From Sphaerisporangium rubeum (GTDB lineage Bacteria; Actinomycetota; Actinomycetes; Streptosporangiales; Streptosporangiaceae): DNA of 64,000 nt. Below are positions 12,563 to 21,804 of the stretch, one piece after another. Within the stretch, counting starts at the first letter, position 1, and each line of letters opens with the position of its first letter. Location of the stretch: contig NZ_JACHIU010000001.1 of assembly GCF_014207705.1 (NCBI RefSeq), positions 5,386,501 through 5,450,500 of the forward strand, read 5' to 3'. The notes under the pieces were generated by a model. The model saw only the letters and a list, made by a program, of their open reading frames with translations, ran no database searches and was not told where the DNA came from. The position numbers and the translations under genes were made by a program.

Positions 12563-12573
12563 AAGGATCCCCC

Positions 12574-13089
12574 CTAGCCCTCGCCGCCGTCGTCGCCGGC
12601 GTCTTCCTCGTCGAACCGGTCCTCGTCGTCGAGCCGGCGGAACTCCACTTGCACCCGCCCCTTACCGATCCGCTCCCACTCAAGCCGGCGCGAGGCGCCG
12701 TCGATCTCCAGCTCGACGCCGGAGTCGTCGGCCGACAACACACGGCCCTCGATCGAATCGCCGTCGCGCAGATCGGCTCTGACCAGCCGGCCGGTCGCCC
12801 TGCGCCAGTGGCGCGGCTCGGTCAGCGGCCGGTCGACACCAGGCGAGGTGACCTCCAGGACGTACGGGCTGCCACCCATCACGTCGGAGTCGTCGAGCGT
12901 CTTGGAGACGAGCTGGCTGACGTCGGCGACCTTGTCGAGGCTCACCCCGCCGTCGCCGTCCACGACGACTCTCAGGAGGCGTCGCCTGCCCGCGGGTGTG
13001 ATCGTGACGTCTTCGAGATCGAGACCCTCTGCGGCGGCGACGGGTGCCAGAAGCTTGATCAGGCGGTCACGTCGAGCATCGGCGCCCAT
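12574..13089 (-). CDS. rimP: Ribosome maturation factor RimP
   Basis: Needed for maturation of the 30S subunit. The typical [24 protein letters not shown] stretch (read here in two parts, [12 protein letters not shown] and RHWRRATGR) lies in the central region, and the [17 protein letters not shown] strand precedes it. The ATG at 13089 has GGGAGG 6 nt upstream; the longer frame to 13209 adds only non-conserved residues. 171 aa including an acidic tail. It is the first gene of the nusA-infB block, and the 187-bp gap to the divergent lipoprotein gene must hold its promoter, although I see no clear -35/-10 pair. Confidence 0.94.
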   Translation of the reverse strand: MGADARRDRLIKLLAPVAAAEGLDLEDVTITPAGRRRLLRVVVDGDGGVSLDKVADVSQLVSKTLDDSDVMGGSPYVLEVTSPGVDRPLTEPRHWRRATGRLVRADLRDGDSIEGRVLSADDSGVELEIDGASRRLEWERIGKGRVQVEFRRLDDEDRFDEEDAGDDGGEG

Positions 13090-13276
13090 GCTGACCTCCC
13101 AGGTGAAATTGTCGGCCACCACGCATGGCGGCCGAAGGCGTACCTCGCCCCAACGGTTATCAAGCCTATCGACACCGGGACGTTGAAGGAGCGTCACTCG
13201 GCCACCCACCCGGTGCCGAGCCGTACGATGCTATGTGCGAGTCCAGGACCAGACGTCACCCTCGGGAGGCCGCACC

Positions 13277-13798
13277 GTGCCTCAGCGTGCCCTGACCCGG
13301 CGCGCCGTGCTGCGTGGCACCGCCGCCGGAGCGGCCGTCACGGTCGCCGCCGGCTGCTCGGCACCCGCGCCGGCGCCGCGTGAGCCCGCGCGTCCCGACC
13401 CGGAGACCGTGCTGCTGACCAAGGTCATCGCCGCCAAGGAGGAGATGGTGGCGCTGTACGGCCGCGCCGCCGAGCCCGGCACGGGCCTCGCCGCGCAGTT
13501 GCGGCCGTTCCAGCAGCGGCACGAGGCCCACCTGGCCGAGCTGCGCCGCCGCCTCCCTCCCCGTGCCACCGCACCGGCCTCCCCGTCGGGCCCACAGCCG
13601 TCGCCGGGTCCGTCGTCCCCCGGCGCGTCGCCGCCGGCGGAGAAGGTCTCCCTGGGCCGGCTGCGCCAGCTGGAGCGTGAGGCCGCCGCGACCCGTCCCC
13701 GCCAGATCGGCGGCGTGTCCGCCTCGCTGGCCCAGCTCCTGGCCTGCATCGGCGCCTGTGAGGCCGCGCACGCCGTGGCCCTGGCGAGGACGTCATGA
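13277..13798 (+). CDS. Probable Tat-exported lipoprotein, partner of DUF4439 protein
   Basis: The product begins with a twin-arginine signal (TRRAVLRG at residues 7-14), a short hydrophobic stretch and a lipobox AAGC with the modified Cys near residue 26. It should therefore be a membrane-anchored extracytoplasmic protein. The mature part is helical (KVIAAKEEMVALYGRAAEP; FQQRHEAHLAELRRRL), with a Pro/Ser-rich insertion in the middle. Helices of this kind with His and Glu recall ferritin-like bundles, but no metal site is certain. The GTG at 13277 has GGGAGG 7 nt upstream. Its stop overlaps the start of the DUF4439 gene (ATGA), so the two proteins are probably made together. Function unknown. 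Confidence 0.75.
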   Translation: MPQRALTRRAVLRGTAAGAAVTVAAGCSAPAPAPREPARPDPETVLLTKVIAAKEEMVALYGRAAEPGTGLAAQLRPFQQRHEAHLAELRRRLPPRATAPASPSGPQPSPGPSSPGASPPAEKVSLGRLRQLEREAAATRPRQIGGVSASLAQLLACIGACEAAHAVALARTS

Positions 13799-14268
13799 GC
13801 GATGCCGCCGCCGTGCTGAACAAGGTGCTCGACGCCGAGCACGCCGCCGTCTACGCCTACGGTGTGATCGGCGCGCGCGGCGCCTCCTCCCAGCGCTCCG
13901 CCGCCACCGCGGCCTTCAACGCGCACCGCGCACGGCGCGACCAGCTCCGCGGCCTCGTCACCGCGCGGAACGCCACCCCGTCGGAGGCCGCGCCGGGCTA
14001 CACCTTGCCGTTCCCCGTCGTCACCCCGGCCGACGCCGGCCGTCTCGCCGCGCACGTCGAGGACCGCGTCACCTCCGCCTACCTGGAGCTGGCCTCGGTG
14101 GACGAGCCGTCGCTGCGCCGCCTCGCGGCCCTCGCCATGCAGGAGTGCGCCGTCCGCGCCTACAGCTGGCGTCCCACCATCCAGCCGCTCCCCGGCTGGC
14201 CGGCCGGCCCGCCGACCCCTTCATCGGCCCGGCCGAGCACCTCTCCCCCGGTGTCCCTGAGCCAGTGA
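13795..14268 (+). CDS. Ferritin-like domain protein (DUF4439)
   Basis: A helical protein of 157 aa with the DUF4439 pattern: LNKVLDAEHAAVYAYGVIGAR at the N-terminus (given here as LDAEHAAVYAYG) and MQECAVRAYSWR near the end. The family is ferritin-like and is found next to rimP in many actinobacteria; its biochemical role is unknown. It overlaps the upstream lipoprotein gene by 4 bp. The Pro/Ser-rich tail after residue 140 is not conserved. A good hairpin terminator follows about 40 bp downstream. Confidence 0.85.
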   Translation: MSDAAAVLNKVLDAEHAAVYAYGVIGARGASSQRSAATAAFNAHRARRDQLRGLVTARNATPSEAAPGYTLPFPVVTPADAGRLAAHVEDRVTSAYLELASVDEPSLRRLAALAMQECAVRAYSWRPTIQPLPGWPAGPPTPSSARPSTSPPVSLSQ

Positions 14269-14306
14269 CGACCCGCCGATTTCCGCACCGTGCGCCGTAG
14301 GTGGTG

Positions 14307-14334
14307 AAAGTCCCCTATCTATAGGGACTTTTCG
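14307..14334 (+). terminator. Intrinsic terminator after the DUF4439 gene
   Basis: Eight-bp perfect stem AAAGTCCC (14307-14314) / GGGACTTT (14324-14331) with a 9-nt loop, running into TTTTC. The A-rich left arm means it could also work on the other strand. Confidence 0.75.
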
Positions 14335-14403
14335 GGATAGCTCCATGTTTGCAGTACGTGACACGGGTAGTTCGGGGTGACCGGATACCACGGAGGATCA
14401 CAA

Positions 14404-14595
14404 ATGGGCTGGACTTACCGGAAGTCGATAAAGATGGGGCCGTTCAGGCTCAACCTTTCGCGCGGCGGTGTCGGACACAGCTACGGCGGTCGTGGCTTCC
14501 GCGTCACCAAGACGGCCGACGGACGGCGGACGATCACCGTCAACCTGCCGGGTGGTCTGCACTGGAAGAAGACGATCGGCAGCAGCAGGCGCTGA
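14404..14595 (+). CDS. Small DUF4236 protein
   Basis: 63 aa starting MGWTYRKSIKMGPFRLNLS, the hallmark of DUF4236, a short beta-rich domain found in many bacteria and phages without known function. The ATG at 14404 has GGAGG 7-8 nt upstream; the longer frame to 14377 is not supported. Gly- and Arg-rich throughout (RGGVGHSYGGRGFRV). It stands alone between the DUF4439 terminator and proS, which runs the other way. Confidence 0.8.
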   Translation: MGWTYRKSIKMGPFRLNLSRGGVGHSYGGRGFRVTKTADGRRTITVNLPGGLHWKKTIGSSRR

Positions 14596-14700
14596 CCCCC
14601 ACGAGCCGACCGGCCGCCCGTCCTGCCCGGGCCGGCCGGTCCTTTCCTCCCCGCCCTGGCCGCCGGGTCGACCCGGCGGGGGGCGGGTCCAAAGGCAGGT

Positions 14701-16443
14701 TCAGGAAGAGACGGCCGCCAGCACCCGGCCGGCGGCCTCGGCGAGCGGGACCTCCTGCTTGTCGCCGGTGACGCGGTCGCGAAGCTCCGCGACCCCCTGG
14801 GCCAGGCCGCGGCCCACGATGAGGATGGTGGGGACGCCGAGCAGCTCGGCGTCCTTGAACTTCACGCCGGGAGAGACGCCGGGACGGTCGTCGACCAGGA
14901 CGCGGACCCCCTTGGCGGCCAGCTCCTCGGCGAGCCCCAGGGCCACCTCGATCTGGTTGTCCTTGCCGGTGCCGACGATGTGGACGTCGGCGGGGGCGAT
15001 CTCACGGGGCCAGACCAGGCCGAGCTCGTCGTGGCGCTGCTCGACGATCACGGCCACCGCGCGAGAGACGCCGACGCCGTAGGAACCCATGGTGACGCGG
15101 ATCGGCTTGCCGTCGGGACCGAGCGCGTCGAGGCCTGCCGCGTCGGCGTACTTGCGGCCGAGCTGGAAGATGTGGCCGATCTCGATGCCGCGGTCGATGG
15201 CGAGCGGGTTGCCGCACTGCGGGCAGGAGTCGCCGGCGCGGACCTCGGCGGCCTCGATGGTGCCGTCGGCCTCGAAGTCGCGGCCCGCGACGACGTGGGC
15301 CGCGTGCCTGCCGGGCTCGTTGGCGCCGGTCACCCAGGAGGAGCCCGCGACGACACGCGGGTCCACCAGGTAGCGGATGCCGAGCTCCTTGAGCACCTGG
15401 GGGCCGATGTACCCGCGCACCAGGCCGGGGTGGCGCTCGAAGTCGGCGGCCTCGAAGATCTCGGGAACGCCGGGGGACAGTGACGCCTCCAGCCGCTTGA
15501 AGTCGACCTCACGGTCCCCCGGCACCCCGACGACCAGCGTCTCGGGTTCCTTGACGCCGGGGGTGCGCACCTTGACGACGACGTTCTTGAGGGTGTCGGC
15601 GGCCGTGACGTCAAGACCGTGGTGCTCGTTGACGTACGCCACCAGCGACTCGATGGTCGGGGTGTCGGGGGTGTCGAGCACCCGGAGCGGCGGCTGCGTC
15701 GCGGTCACCGCCGGAGGCGCGGGGGTGACGACGGCCTCGGCGTTGGCGGCGTACCCGCAGACGCGGCACGCCACGAACGTGTCCTCGCCGTTCGGCGCGG
15801 GAGCGAGGAACTCCTCGGACGCCGAGCCACCCATGGCCCCCGACATGGCGAAGCAGATCTTGTACTCGATGCCGAGCCGGTCGAAGATCTTGATGTACGC
15901 CTCGCGGTGCTGCTCGTAGGACCGCTTGAGGCCGTCGTCGTCCAGGTCGAAGGAGTAGGAGTCCTTCATGACGAACTCGCGGCCCCGCAGGATGCCGGCC
16001 CTCGGCCGCGCCTCGTCGCGGTACTTCGTCTGGATCTGGTAGAGGGTGACCGGGTAGTCCTTGTAGGAGGAGTACTCACCCTTCACCATGTCGGTGAACA
16101 TCTCCTCGTGGGTGGGACCGAGGAGGTAGTCGGCACCCTTGCGGTCCTTGAGGCGGAACAGCGTGTCGCCGTACTCGGCCCACCTGCCGGTGGCCTCGTA
16201 GTACTCGCGGGGCAGCAGCGCGGGGAACAGCACCTCCTGGCCCCCCATGGCGTTCATCTCCTCGCGCACGACACGGGTGACGTTCTCCATGACGATCTTG
16301 CCGAGCGGCAGCCAGGAGTACACGCCGGGGGCGACGCGGCGGATGTAGCCGGCGCGGACGAGGAGCTTGTGGCTCGGCACCTCGGCGTCCGCCGGATCCT
16401 CACGCAGGGTGCGCAGGAACAGGGTGGACATACGCAGCAGCAC
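14701..16443 (-). CDS. proS: Prolyl-tRNA synthetase, bacterial type with editing domain
   Basis: Charges tRNA-Pro with proline. Class II motifs are present, including motif 2 [16 protein letters not shown] (visible near residues 140-155) and motif 3 with [13 protein letters not shown] near 460. The middle (about 220-390) is the INS editing domain that removes mischarged alanine. 580 aa, normal for the bacterial-type enzyme. The GTG at 16443 has AGGAG 5 nt upstream and was preferred to the ATG at 16431. In actinobacteria proS usually lies between the GNAT gene next to ispG and rimP; here rimP is close but the GNAT gene is 29.5 kb away. Confidence 0.96.
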   Translation of the reverse strand: MLLRMSTLFLRTLREDPADAEVPSHKLLVRAGYIRRVAPGVYSWLPLGKIVMENVTRVVREEMNAMGGQEVLFPALLPREYYEATGRWAEYGDTLFRLKDRKGADYLLGPTHEEMFTDMVKGEYSSYKDYPVTLYQIQTKYRDEARPRAGILRGREFVMKDSYSFDLDDDGLKRSYEQHREAYIKIFDRLGIEYKICFAMSGAMGGSASEEFLAPAPNGEDTFVACRVCGYAANAEAVVTPAPPAVTATQPPLRVLDTPDTPTIESLVAYVNEHHGLDVTAADTLKNVVVKVRTPGVKEPETLVVGVPGDREVDFKRLEASLSPGVPEIFEAADFERHPGLVRGYIGPQVLKELGIRYLVDPRVVAGSSWVTGANEPGRHAAHVVAGRDFEADGTIEAAEVRAGDSCPQCGNPLAIDRGIEIGHIFQLGRKYADAAGLDALGPDGKPIRVTMGSYGVGVSRAVAVIVEQRHDELGLVWPREIAPADVHIVGTGKDNQIEVALGLAEELAAKGVRVLVDDRPGVSPGVKFKDAELLGVPTILIVGRGLAQGVAELRDRVTGDKQEVPLAEAAGRVLAAVSS

Positions 16444-16720
16444 GGCTACTCCTCGGTCGCGGGGGTCGTGGGAAGGGTTCGCGGCCTTCCGGCGGTTGAA
16501 ACCTACGGATGGTTCTCCAGGTTATCGAGTCCGAGGCGGTCGCCGTCCGCGTCGCGGGCCGCCGGAGCGGGACCCGAAGGAGAGAAGAAAGTAACGGTAC
16601 CGGATTATCTCGTCGCCTTCACGGCGCGCGACTGGCCGGGGAGGCCGGGGTGGACGACAATCTGCACAACGACCCCGCGGGGCAGGTGAACCCCGCGACA
16701 GGAGGCCGCAAGGAGGCCGC

Positions 16721-18052
16721 ATGCCACTGCGCGTGGCGGTCGTGGGATCCGGCCCAGCCGGCATCTACACGGCCGAGGCACTGACCAAGCAGGCGGGCGA
16801 GCCGGTCGAGATCGATGTGCTGGACCGGCTGCCCACGCCGTACGGACTGGTGAGGTACGGCGTCGCCCCCGACCACACGTCGATCAAGTCGATCGCCGGA
16901 TACCTGCGCCGGGTGCTCGAACTGCCCTCGGTGCGGTTCCTCGGGGGGGTGGAGCTCGGCAGGGACGTCTCGGCCGCCGACCTGGCCGCCTGCTACGACG
17001 CGGTGGTGTACTGCACCGGTGCCATGGTGGACCGGCGGCTCGGCATCCCCGGTGAGGACCTGCCGGGCAGCGTGGCCGCCACCGACTTCGTGAACTGGTA
17101 CTGCGGCCACCCCGACGTGCCGCCGGAGACGTTCTCGCTGGACAGCACGGACGTCGCGGTGATCGGCGTCGGCAACGTCGCGGTGGACGTGGTGCGGGTG
17201 CTGGCCCGGTCCGCCGACGAGCTGCGGGCCACCGACGTGCCGCAGGAGGTGCTCGACCGGCTGGCCAAGAGCCAGGTGCGCACACTGCACATGATCGGCA
17301 GGCGTGGGCCCGAGCACGCCAAGTTCACGCTCAAGGAGCTGCGTGAGCTCGGCGACCTGTCCAACTGTGATGTGTCGGTGCGGCACGACGAGGCCGGCGA
17401 CGGCGATGTGAGCGCGTTGTCGCGGCAGGTGCGCGGCAACGTCGAGGTGCTGCGGTCGTGGTGCGGCCGTACGCCGGCGGGCCGGCCGCGGCGCCTGGAC
17501 GTGCGGTTCTGGCTGCGTCCCGTGGAGATCCTCGGCACGATCCGCGTCGAGGGGCTGAAGCTGGAGCGCACCGCGCTGGTGGACGGCAGGGTCACCGGCA
17601 CCGGGGAGTTCGAGGTGGTCCCCGCCGGCATGGTGCTGCGCTCGGTGGGGTACCAGAGCGTGCCGCTGCCGGGGGTGCCGTTCGACGGCACGACCATGAC
17701 CGTGCCGAACGTCGCGGGCCGGGTCGGCGAGGGCCAGTACGTCGCGGGGTGGCTGAAGCGCGGGCCGAGCGGGGTGATCGGCACCAACAAGTCCGACGCG
17801 GCCGAGACCGTGCGCACCCTGCTCGCCGACCTCGCGGTCCGAGGCGAGCGTGCCGCGCCGCCGTCCCGGCTGGACGATGTGCTGGCCGCGCGGAGGGTCC
17901 ACCCGGTGACGTACGAGCAGTGGCTGTCCATCGAGGCCGCCGAGGCGGCGCTCGCGGTGGCGCTCGGCCGGGGCGAGCACGTCAAGCTGACCGGCCGCTC
18001 CGCCATGCTCGCCGCCTTCGGCCGCGCCGGGCTGCCGGGCCCCGCGCTCTGA
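16721..18052 (+). CDS. fprA: FprA-type NADPH-ferredoxin (adrenodoxin-like) reductase
   Basis: Flavoenzyme that passes electrons between NADPH and ferredoxins, for example those serving cytochromes P450. FAD-binding GSGPAG is at residues 9-14, and the second Rossmann motif GVGNVAVD at 149-156 binds NADP. The stretch DRLPTPYGLVRYGVAPDH (residues 35-52) is characteristic of the adrenodoxin reductase family. 443 aa. AGGAGG stands 4-5 nt before the ATG. No ferredoxin or P450 gene lies in this window, so its partner is elsewhere. It converges on the DUF6986 gene with only 29 bp between the stops. Confidence 0.9.
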   Translation: MPLRVAVVGSGPAGIYTAEALTKQAGEPVEIDVLDRLPTPYGLVRYGVAPDHTSIKSIAGYLRRVLELPSVRFLGGVELGRDVSAADLAACYDAVVYCTGAMVDRRLGIPGEDLPGSVAATDFVNWYCGHPDVPPETFSLDSTDVAVIGVGNVAVDVVRVLARSADELRATDVPQEVLDRLAKSQVRTLHMIGRRGPEHAKFTLKELRELGDLSNCDVSVRHDEAGDGDVSALSRQVRGNVEVLRSWCGRTPAGRPRRLDVRFWLRPVEILGTIRVEGLKLERTALVDGRVTGTGEFEVVPAGMVLRSVGYQSVPLPGVPFDGTTMTVPNVAGRVGEGQYVAGWLKRGPSGVIGTNKSDAAETVRTLLADLAVRGERAAPPSRLDDVLAARRVHPVTYEQWLSIEAAEAALAVALGRGEHVKLTGRSAMLAAFGRAGLPGPAL

Positions 18053-18081
18053 CCTGCGGGGCACATCAGGCGGCGGGGACG

Positions 18082-19281
18082 TCAGAGGCCCGTGTCGTCC
18101 GGTTCGGTGCCGTCCAGTGCCGACTCGGCGCGGTGCAGGGCCGCGGTGAGGGTCTTGACGGTGGCGGGCTCGTCGAGCACGCCACCCCCGGCCTCGCTCC
18201 TCGCCTGCCAGGCGGCGACCCGCGCGGCGTACGGCGCGTAGGTGGCGAGGTGGAAGGCGTACACGGTGGCGTAGCGGCTCACCAGGTGGGAGGGGTGCAT
18301 GTCCCAGCCCTGGTGGAAGCCGTTGCGCAGCGAGTGGCGCACCGTCGTGGCGTGCGCGCGCCACAAGGCGTGCACGTCGGCCGTGGCGTCCGAGGCCGGC
18401 GCGGCGGCCAGGGAGCCGTCCGACAACTCCACGCCGGTGCCGGCCAGCGTGGTGCGCATGACCTCACGCGCGTGGTCGCACACCGGGTGGTCGAGCCGCT
18501 GCTCGGCCGGCGGCAGCCCGCAGGCCGCGGTGTAGTCGAAGACCCCGAAGTGCGCCGCCGCGAGCCTCCCGCCGAGCGAGGCCACCAGGTCCGGTGAGCG
18601 CTGGAGGAACAGCACGGTCTGCGGCGCCTCGACCTGCATCTCGAACCGCAGCGCGCCGCCGCCGAGCGCGAGCCCGGCCTCGATCGCGGCGAGCCGGTCG
18701 GCGAACTGCCGCAGGTAGGCCTCCATCAGCACCTTGGGGAACGTCACGGTGAACCCCGGCGGCAGCCCGCCGGCCCGGTCCACGACCCCGGTGAGGAACA
18801 GGTCCAGGGTCCGCAGGGACCTGCCGGGGTCCCCGTCGGCGAACGACTTCACCCGCGGCCCCCAGCGGCGCGGCAGTGTGCCGTCCCCGTGGGCCGCGGC
18901 CACGGACTCCGCGGCGGCGACGGCGTGCGCGTCCTCCTCGGCGTCCGGCCGCACGCCGTAGCCGTCCTCGAAGTCGACGCGCAGGTCCTCGACGGGCTCG
19001 GCGGCCAGCTTGCGCGCCACGCGGTCGCGTATGTCGGCCGCGAGGTCGCGCGGCAGGCCGAACACCTCGGCCAGGGACGCGGCGGGCAGATGGCGCTCCA
19101 GCAGGACGAGCGCCGCGTCACCCCACTCCCGCGCGGTGCCGGGACCGAACGCGCCGGCCGGCACGTAGACCGTGTGCACCGGCTGCCACCCGGCAGGCGG
19201 GCCGGGGAAGCGCTCGGACTGCTCCCGGTACGCCGCCGCGAAGCCGGGGACGTCGTCGTGGCCGCCGAGTGTGGTGCGCAC
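18082..19281 (-). CDS. DUF6986 protein (HpcH/CitE-like TIM-barrel superfamily)
   Basis: 399 aa. Motifs LRVDFEDGYGVRPDAEED and RFEMQVEAPQTVLFLQ look like the acidic metal-binding strands of the phosphoenolpyruvate/pyruvate barrel superfamily, which includes citrate lyase beta and HpcH aldolases. Some relatives are named phosphoenolpyruvate kinase, without biochemical proof known to me. The GTG at 19281 lies 2 bp after the cutC stop, so the two genes are translationally linked; the longer open frame upstream is the shadow of cutC. Substrate unknown. Confidence 0.8.
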   Translation of the reverse strand: MRTTLGGHDDVPGFAAAYREQSERFPGPPAGWQPVHTVYVPAGAFGPGTAREWGDAALVLLERHLPAASLAEVFGLPRDLAADIRDRVARKLAAEPVEDLRVDFEDGYGVRPDAEEDAHAVAAAESVAAAHGDGTLPRRWGPRVKSFADGDPGRSLRTLDLFLTGVVDRAGGLPPGFTVTFPKVLMEAYLRQFADRLAAIEAGLALGGGALRFEMQVEAPQTVLFLQRSPDLVASLGGRLAAAHFGVFDYTAACGLPPAEQRLDHPVCDHAREVMRTTLAGTGVELSDGSLAAAPASDATADVHALWRAHATTVRHSLRNGFHQGWDMHPSHLVSRYATVYAFHLATYAPYAARVAAWQARSEAGGGVLDEPATVKTLTAALHRAESALDGTEPDDTGL

Positions 19282-19283
19282 GG

Positions 19284-19964
19284 TCAGACCGTGTCCACCA
19301 GGTCGCGCCACCGCCGCACACGTTCGCGATCGACCGGCGCGGACCACGACCCGCGCACGGCCCTGCCGACGTGGAAGGCGCGCACGCCGTAGTCGAGCAG
19401 CGGAGGCACCAGGTGCGGCTCCAGGCCGCCGCCGGCGAGGATCAGCGGCGCGTCCCCCGCCTCGGCACGGGCCCGCAGCACCGGCAGACCGCCGGCGATG
19501 CCGGAGGAGGAGCCCGAGGTGAGGACGGTGGCGAGGTTCGGCAGCAGACGGACGGCCCGCCAGCCCGCCTGCACGTCGGCCGCGTGGTCGACGGCGCGGT
19601 GGAACGTCCACGGCAGCGGCGTCACCGCGTGGATCAGCGCCTCGGTCGCGGCGAGGTCCACCGCGCCGGCGGCGTCGAGGAACCCGAAGACGAAACCGGC
19701 CGCGCCGGCGGAGGCGAGCGTACGCGCGGCGCGGCCGAGGCTTTCCAGCTCGTCCGGGGTGACCGTGTACCCGGAGTTGGACCGGAGCATCACCATCTGC
19801 GGCAGCGCGGACTGCTTGGTGATCGCTTCGACGGTCTCCGGCGCGGGGGTGAGCCCCCCCGCGGAGATGTCGGCCACGATCTCCAGGCGGTCCGCGCCGC
19901 CGTCTTCTGCGGCCACGGCGTCGCGCACGTCCAGCGCGATCACCTCAAGCAGCGATCCGGTCAT
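19284..19964 (-). CDS. cutC: CutC family protein
   Basis: TIM-barrel protein of 226 aa with the family features LEVIALDVRDAVAAEDGGADRLE (read as LEVIALDVRD and GGADRLE), the HRAVDH block near residue 120 and the ILAGGGLEP strand near 190. CutC was first tied to copper tolerance in E. coli, but that role is disputed and no copper ligand set is obvious here. The ATG at 19964 has only a weak ribosome site (GGACCC). First gene of a two-gene operon with DUF6986. Confidence 0.88.
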   Translation of the reverse strand: MTGSLLEVIALDVRDAVAAEDGGADRLEIVADISAGGLTPAPETVEAITKQSALPQMVMLRSNSGYTVTPDELESLGRAARTLASAGAAGFVFGFLDAAGAVDLAATEALIHAVTPLPWTFHRAVDHAADVQAGWRAVRLLPNLATVLTSGSSSGIAGGLPVLRARAEAGDAPLILAGGGLEPHLVPPLLDYGVRAFHVGRAVRGSWSAPVDRERVRRWRDLVDTV

Positions 19965-20072
19965 GGGTCCAGAGATTATCCGACCGTCCTGTCCGGGGTT
20001 GGACCGCTACCGGATAGAACCTGGCTGCTGTCCGGAGTTGCCACTTGGGACCGCATCTGACCATGGCCTCGC

Positions 20073-20702
20073 TCAGGCCGGTGAGTAGGACGGCTGAAGG
20101 ACCTGCGCCTCGGCGGCGACCCTGCTCCAGCGTGGCGCGGGCCCGGCCGTGCCGGTCAGGTCCGCGGGTCGCTGGAACAGCGCTCCGGAGGCACGGTGCG
20201 GCAGGTCCACAGTGCGCACGTGGCGGAAGCCGACCCGCCGGTAGTACCCCTGGAGCGCGGGGTTGTCCTTGGAGCAGTCCAGCCGTAGCCAGCCGAGCCC
20301 GGCGGCGGCCACGCGCAGCGCGGCCCAGTCGAGCAGCGTCTCGCCTAGACCGCGTCCCGCGAACGTCCGGCCCACCGCGAGCTTGTGCACGTACAGCGCG
20401 GACTCGGGGTGGTCGGCCGGGGTCCAGAACTCGGGGTCGGCGTGTCCGTCGAGGGCGAGCGTCGCGGCCGGCACGACGTTCCTGCCGCCGTCCTCGGCGC
20501 CGTCCAGGACGAACAGGGTGCCCGCGTCGATCAGCGGCTCGATCCGCGCGGCGGGGAAGCCGGCGGCCGGCCACTGCCGGATGCCGCGTCCGTTCAACCA
20601 GCCGGCCGCGTCGGCCAGCAGGCCGAGTACGCCGGGGAGGTCGGCGGGGGTGGCGGTACGGAGCGTGAGCGACCTGGCCTGCTGGAGGGTGTGGGGAGAC
20701 AT
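20073..20702 (-). CDS. GNAT family N-acetyltransferase
   Basis: Acetyl-CoA dependent acyltransferase of unknown substrate. The conserved parts are LTLRTATPADLPGVLGLL at the start, the acetyl-CoA loop VGRTFAGRGLGETLLDWA (Q/RxxGxG/A type) and the YYRRVGFRHV strand near the end. The ATG at 20702 has AGGAA 6-7 nt upstream and replaces an earlier in-frame ATG at 20759. 209 aa with an extra C-terminal tail of about 35 residues. It stands as a single gene between cutC and the GntR regulator, all on the minus strand. Confidence 0.85.
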   Translation of the reverse strand: MSPHTLQQARSLTLRTATPADLPGVLGLLADAAGWLNGRGIRQWPAAGFPAARIEPLIDAGTLFVLDGAEDGGRNVVPAATLALDGHADPEFWTPADHPESALYVHKLAVGRTFAGRGLGETLLDWAALRVAAAGLGWLRLDCSKDNPALQGYYRRVGFRHVRTVDLPHRASGALFQRPADLTGTAGPAPRWSRVAAEAQVLQPSYSPA

Positions 20703-20902
20703 GGAGAGTTCCTTTCGTGACCGTTGGTGTCGCCTCGAACACGGAACGTGCTCGAACAAGGCGTACGGTTTTCTCAGTCAAAGCCCGGGTGAAGTGCGGC
20801 CACCGCACGCGTCACTGGTGTGTCCGGCCACGGCGAGGCGCGGCGCGTCCGTGAAGAGGGGACCGGCCACCCCCACAGGGGCCGGTCGGGGCCGGGCTCA
20901 GG

Positions 20903-21652
20903 TCAGCTCAGCGCGAGCTCGTACCTGATCAGATGCTTGTCGGCGGGCAGGACCGAGACGGCGACCCTGACCGGCAGGTCGTCGGAGTCGAAACCGACTC
21001 GGACATATACGACAACAGGCGTACCAGGTTCAAGTTGCAGCCGCGCGGCCTCCTCAGGAGTCGGCATGCGCGCGGAGATGTCGTCGACGACCCGGACCTG
21101 CCGATGCCCCAGCTCCTCCAGCACGCGGTTGGCCCCGCGTGTGATGTCGGCGGGACGGGCGATCTCCGAGTCATGCACCAGCGTGTAGGGGAAGTAGGAG
21201 TCGTTGGTGTTGTAGGGCTGGTCGTCGACGAACCGCAGGCGCCGCCGTACCACGGCGACGGCGCGCTCCTCCAGCTGGAGCCGGGTGGCGATGTCCTCGG
21301 GTGGCTCGACGATGGAGACCTCGATCTCCTGGCTGGGCTTGCGGCCTTCCTTGCCGACCGCCTCGGCGAAGGCCTCCCTGCGCGCGGCACCCGGCGCGGC
21401 GTTCAACTCGTCCTGCGGACGCATGAGCAGCGCGCGGCGGTCGCGCACGAAGCTGCCGCGGCGGCGCATCCGGGTGATCAGGCCTTCGTTCTCCAGCTCG
21501 GCGAGCGCCAGGCGCACGGTGTTGCGGCTGACTTCGTGGCTGTCCATCAGGTCCATCTCCGTAGGCAGCTGAGCACCCGGCCCGAGCTCGCCGCTGTAGA
21601 TCGCCCTGCGCAGCTCGCCGGCCACCTGCTGATACAGCGTCGACCGTGCCAA
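20903..21652 (-). CDS. GntR family regulator, HutC subfamily (UTRA effector domain)
   Basis: Repressor-type regulator: N-terminal winged helix (YQQVAGELRRAIYSGELGPG; recognition part VSRNTVRLALAELENEGLI) and C-terminal UTRA ligand domain (about residues 90-245; PEEAARLQLEPGTPVVVYVR). 249 aa. The start appears to be TTG at 21652: an in-frame TGA lies two codons upstream, and the HTH begins immediately. AGGTGAG is only 2 nt before the TTG, too close for a normal site, so initiation may be weak or leaderless. It is divergent from the unknown gene at 21805, and the gap carries inverted TTTGTACC/GGTACAAA arms that may be its operator. Confidence 0.85.
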   Translation of the reverse strand: MARSTLYQQVAGELRRAIYSGELGPGAQLPTEMDLMDSHEVSRNTVRLALAELENEGLITRMRRRGSFVRDRRALLMRPQDELNAAPGAARREAFAEAVGKEGRKPSQEIEVSIVEPPEDIATRLQLEERAVAVVRRRLRFVDDQPYNTNDSYFPYTLVHDSEIARPADITRGANRVLEELGHRQVRVVDDISARMPTPEEAARLQLEPGTPVVVYVRVGFDSDDLPVRVAVSVLPADKHLIRYELALS

Positions 21653-21674
21653 ATCTCACCTACGGTTGCGTCCT

Positions 21675-21768
21675 TTTGTACCTACGAATCTAGACGATCT
21701 CGATCTGACAGCAAACAACCCCTTGACCCGGGACGCGCGGACCCGCATTATCCAAACGTTGGTACAAA
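21675..21768. promoter_or_regulatory. Possible GntR operator arms in divergent promoter region
   Basis: TTTGTACC (21675-21682) and GGTACAAA (21761-21768) are perfect inverted copies 78 bp apart, in the gap between the GntR gene and the divergent gene at 21805. The right arm continues as GTACAAATAC, itself a GTA...TAC dyad. HutC-type regulators often bind GT-n-AC dyads, so autoregulation is a fair inference. Confidence 0.4.
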
Positions 21769-21804
21769 TACATCAAAGAGAGTCGGCGAGGGGAGTGCGG
21801 GGCT

